From assembly GCF_000003855.2 (NCBI RefSeq), contig NW_003101678.1, forward strand, positions 2,064,241 to 2,128,240: a DNA stretch of 64,000 nt. The letters run 5' to 3'. The notes under the pieces are model-generated. The model ran no database searches and was not told the origin of the DNA. It was given only the letters and a program-made list of their open reading frames with translations. The stretch comes from Blastomyces gilchristii SLH14081 (taxonomy: Eukaryota > Ascomycota > Eurotiomycetes > Onygenales > Ajellomycetaceae). Shown piece by piece: positions 60,301 to 64,000 of the stretch. The translations under genes and the position numbers were made by a program. Position 1 is the stretch's first letter, and each line of letters begins with the position of its first letter.

Positions 60301-63166
60301 GATTAATGTTCTCAGTACATTTCAGAAGTATATTAACTGAGCACTTCAAGACTTTCTTGATGAATTTATATCTACTTATCTAGATAACATTCTCATCTTC
60401 ACTGATAAATTCAGAAAGAAACATCAAGAGTATGTGCAAAGAGTATTACAATAACTACAAGAAGTGAGACTATTAATTGATATTGATAAGTGTGATTTTG
60501 AAGTCAAGAGTACTAAATACTTATATTTCATTATAGAAGCTGATAAGAGAATCTGAATGAATTCTGAGAAGATCTCTACTATTCTTAAATGAAAGACTCT
60601 GTACACTGTGAAAGATGTATAAAGCTTCATAAGATTTGCTAACTTCTATCAGTGATTTCTATGAAACTTCTCAGATATTGTGAGATTACTTACAGAACTT
60701 ACTAAGAAAGATACAGTATTTCAATGATCAGCAGACACTGAAGCTGCATTTATACAGATGAAGAAGATGTTTATTAATATCTCTCTGCTGATAATATTCA
60801 ATTCTGATCATGAGATAGTTGTTGAAGCTGATTTCTCTGACTATGTAACAGAAGAAGTAATATTATAATATGATGATAAAAGTATTCTATAATTATGTGT
60901 CTTCATGTCTAAGAAACTGAGTTCTGCTGAATGTAATTATGAGATCTATAATAAGAAACTTCTCACAATTATACACTGTTTAGAAGAATGAGACTCTGAA
61001 CTCTGAAGTATCTCTGAATTTAAGATAGTCATAGATTATAAGAATCTCAAATACTTCACAACTATCTGTAAACTTACTGAATGACAGATATAATGATCTG
61101 AGTTCTTAAGTCACTTTCATTTTATAATACACTACTGTCCTGGCAGTCAGAACTCAATGACAGATGCCCTCTCATAATGAGAGTAAGATATATCATTCAA
61201 TGTAATAGATACTCACTGAATGAACTGAGAGCACTGGCTCTTGAATCTGAAGATACTAGTTGATCAAGATGAAACAACTCATGACACTATACATACTTCT
61301 CTGATTAGAACATTCTCTCTCTGAATCAACACTGATACTGACACTGATATCTTAACTTCTCTTGAATCTACACTGAATGAATTATGACATGTAACAGCTC
61401 AAACTGATGAACTTCTTTCAGTGCTCACTGAAGCAGTATGTCAAGAAGCACTCTGATTCCTCTCAGAACTACATATAAGAACTGATATCTCAGAATACTC
61501 AATCAATGACAATAACACTCTACAGTTTCATGAGTGATGTTGAGTTCTCTACTCTGAACCCTTACACACTCAGATAATACAAGAGATGCATAATTTATAT
61601 ATAATCAGTCATTCAGGTCATGAATAACTGTATTGAATAATCTCTCAGAAGTTCTACTGATCTGAGATATTAAACAGTATCAGATATTTTGTTCAAAACT
61701 GTAACTGTTGTTTCTCTGTCATCTTATAAAAGAACTGTAGAAAAGGTCTGCTGAAATCACTTGATATCTCTGATAGAATCTGATAAGATGTGATAATTAA
61801 CTTCACTATTGATCTCTCTGAGAGTAAGAGCTGTAGAAACATTCTGATCATCATGAACTAATTAAGTAAGAATATTATATTGAAACTCTGTGATAAGATG
61901 AATACTGAACAAGTTGCTGAAGCTTTTCTAAGAAGCTCATTCTATCAGATGCATGAATTGCTGAGATCTATAGTATTAAATTGAGACTGTCAATTCATGA
62001 GCACTCTCTGAATAAGAATCTGTCAAGTTCTCAAGATTACACACTGTCTGTCAACTGTCTATCACTCTGAGACTGATGATGTATCACAACAGACAATTCA
62101 GATCATAAAGAACTATCTCTATAAGTTCTGTAATCACTTATAAGATGATTGATATAATCTGCTTCTACATGCAGAGATCACTATCAATGAATGAGATGCT
62201 GTTTTAACAGATATAAGTCTGTTCTTTCTTACACACAGTTATTACATGAAGGTGTTAAATCTTTTAGAAATCACACAGTTCATACCAGACCTCTGCAGTC
62301 TGATTCAGATCACTGATAATATAGTAATGAAACTCTGAGATGTCTGTAATTGAGCAGAGGCCTTCATAACAACTGTGAAACAAGATCAAGAGAATTACAT
62401 CAATGTTCACTGAGACTCTGCTGAACAATATAAGATAGAAGATCTAGTATGATTGAATCTCAAGAATATACAAATCACACATTCATCTCATATACTAGAT
62501 TATCACCATGTCAAGTATAAAGTGATAGAAGTTCTAGATAGTCACAACTACTATCTTGATACATTATCAGAGATTCATGATATCTTTCATACAAGCTTGC
62601 TCTGCTGTGCTGTCATCAACTCATTTTCTTCTTAACTAACTTCTGACTGACAGCTGCCAGGGATCATAGAAGAAGATAATGAGCTTGAGTAAGAAATTGA
62701 AGATATTCTTGATAAGAGATCACACAGCTGTAGTTGATAATATCTTGTGAAATGAGTTAGCTATGATTAACTGACCTGAACTCTGAGTTCTGTATTATCT
62801 GAAACAGTGGCTCTTGACTGATGGGAACTGCTTCTGAAAAGAGAGAACTAATGTAACAGGCTGCACCTGATTAATTATATAGACTATTCTGTACACTTCA
62901 TAGATTTCTATCACCTCATTCTCAATCATCAATCCTTGACTGTCACAAACATGTATATTTCAATCACTGATCCTCAGCTGCTATGAATGTGTGTATATTC
63001 TTCCGCCCTGAAGCACCACCGCGTATGCCATCACATACATTGTATAAATATCAACTTCAATCACTGATTCTCACACTTTCTCTTTCTTTTCTTCTCTAAT
63101 GTTTTTCTCTTTGTTATATAAGACCTATCAATATTATACCGATCTATTCAGCGTAGACCTCTTACA
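57400..63166 (+). mobile_element. LTR retrotransposon A3, full length, uninterrupted
   Basis: This 5767-bp element has LTRs at 57400-57713 and 62852-63166 and a perfect 5-bp duplication TATAT (57395-57399, 63167-63171). It is inserted in the reverse transcriptase region of A2 in the same orientation. The first ~165 bp of the 5' LTR keep many CG, CC and GG pairs (TGTGACGGGCTGCGCCCGA), while the matching part of the 3' LTR is transition-mutated. It is the simplest reference copy of family A in the window. Confidence 0.95.
58025..62840 (+). pseudogene. A3 gag-pol, mutated
   Basis: Gag starts MSNDNMRELLN. An open piece at 58614-58838 is gag. A CCHC zinc knuckle lies at about 58952-58993, with its His codon changed to Tyr. 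Protease follows near 59265, RT at about 60060-60420, RNase H at about 60790-61150, and the integrase core at about 61790-62130. A GPY-type linker is in the open piece 62453-62635, ending FHTSLLCCAVINSFSS, followed by a chromodomain at about 62680-62790. The layout is a chromovirus. Stops, mainly TGA, disable it. Confidence 0.88.
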
Positions 63167-63171
63167 TATAT

Positions 63172-63755
63172 GAACTATTAAGATCTGAATAAATTGATAA
63201 AGAAAGATTATTATTTTTTACCTCTTATCAATGAAATTCTAGTATATATCAGCTGAGTTTAATAATTTACAAAGCTAGATATTATTATCAGATTTCATAA
63301 GATTCATATTACTAAAGAAGATGAATAACTTACAGTATTCTGAATATATTATAATCTCTTTAAATAAGTAGTCACACTCTTTGAACTGATTAATACTTTT
63401 AGTATATTTCAGAAGTATATCAACTGAGCACTCTGAGATTTTCTCAATGAGTTTACATCTGTATATCTTAATGACATTCTCATCTTCATCAATGAATTCA
63501 GAAAGAAATATCAGAAACATGTATAAAGAGTATTATAATAATTATAAGAACCAGAACTATTAATAGATATTAATAAGTATGATTTTAAAGTCAAGAGTAT
63601 AAAATATCTAGATTTTATCATAGAAGCTAATAAGAGAATTCAAATGAATTCTGAGAAGATCTTTATTATTCTTGAATGAAAAGCTTTATATACTATGAAA
63701 GATGTATAAAGCTTTATCAGATTTGCTAACTTCTATCAGCAATTTATACAAAACT
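63172..63755 (+). pseudogene. A2 reverse transcriptase, continued, mutated
   Basis: A2 resumes after A3 within the RT domain (YLNDILIF near 63470). It runs until the tRNA-like sequence at 63756. Confidence 0.82.
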
Positions 63756-64000
63756 GGCCCGGTGACGTAGTAGTTAACTACGCTACCATGAAGCCTAAAT
63801 TAGCGGCCTTTCCCTCCGGGGAATGAATGTTAAGAGAGGGCAGGTTCAAACCCTGCAAGATTATCTTAATCACAGCTTTCACTGGTTAAGGTATAAAACA
63901 GTACTGGAGAGTCTCTGAGGTGTATTATAGTGGATTTATCTATCAGCTTAAAATGGTCATCTTCAGAGGTTCTCAGGCACTAAATTCCTCACTGATCTTA
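63756..64000 (+). mobile_element. second tRNA-like SINE, 3' end outside window
   Basis: GC-richer sequence starts GGCCCGGTGACGTAGTAG. It has an A-box-like TGACGTAGTAG and a B box GGTTCAAACCC (63843-63853) embedded in a GCAGG/CCTGC T-stem. The head resembles that of SINE1 (CCGGTGRC), but the body differs. The tRNA-like part is about 105 nt, too long and open at the acceptor for an ordinary tRNA, so a SINE of a second family is more likely. Its target duplication cannot be checked because the window ends. Confidence 0.65.

Larger units (their letters stand above)
40175..64000 (+). mobile_element. LTR retrotransposon A2, split by several insertions
   Basis: The 5' LTR is at 40175-40458 (284 bp, with an internal deletion of about 34 bp relative to A1). 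A2 sequence then runs at 40459-41673, 42188-42468, 56586-57399 and 63172-63755. The gaps are filled by MITE M5, MITE M6 with hAT inside, and A3, each flanked by its own target duplication. The A2 reading (gag, protease, start of RT) is collinear across the gaps. A tRNA-like SINE head interrupts it at 63756, and its 3' half lies beyond the window. Confidence 0.88.

Overview
This is a nuclear fungal window, most likely from a filamentous ascomycete of the class Eurotiomycetes. The genes have short introns with fungal splice signals. One gene closely resembles the Aspergillus reductive aminases. The motif TACGGAGTA, common in Aspergillus- and Penicillium-type genomes, recurs in the gene-bearing arm (about 1905, 4692 and 9640-9680). 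The species cannot be fixed from sequence reading alone.

The window has two compartments. Positions 1-17.2 kb are a gene-bearing arm of ordinary composition. It holds a small mutated integrase remnant (0.6-1.64 kb), a reductive aminase / imine reductase homologue (minus), a possible small Cys-rich protein (minus), a DEK_C-SWIB chromatin protein of the Uaf30/Tri1 type (minus, five coding exons), translation initiation factor eIF3b/Prt1 (plus, four exons), a dienelactone-hydrolase/AIM2-type hydrolase (minus, four exons) and an NmrA-like NAD(P)-binding oxidoreductase (plus). The oxidoreductase carries a 100-N assembly gap and an apparent one-base frameshift. A 378-bp inverted-repeat element lies just upstream of it. 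These are unrelated housekeeping or metabolic genes; I see no gene cluster.

Positions 17.3-64 kb are an AT-rich graveyard of nested transposons with no intact host gene. I resolved most of it using LTR pairs, target-site duplications (TSDs) and the interrupted continuity of the host elements. It contains three LTR retrotransposon families with chromodomain-type pol (A about 5.77 kb, B about 7.77 kb, C 7.77 kb), a Tad1-like LINE, a tRNA-derived SINE, an autonomous-type hAT DNA transposon, and a 506-bp MITE family that shares the ends and the 8-bp TSD size of that hAT. One nest is B2 > A1 > B1 > MITE. The other is SINE3 > A2 > MITE > hAT > C, with a second element (A3) also inside A2.

The graveyard is mutated by C-to-T / G-to-A transitions, as in repeat-induced point mutation (RIP), but the signature is not the classical one. 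CA and TG stay common, CC, GG and CG are almost gone, and in-frame stops are nearly all TGA. The most interesting observations are this signature, the hAT/MITE pair, the SINE and LINE that share a 3' tail, and patches inside LTRs that escaped mutation.
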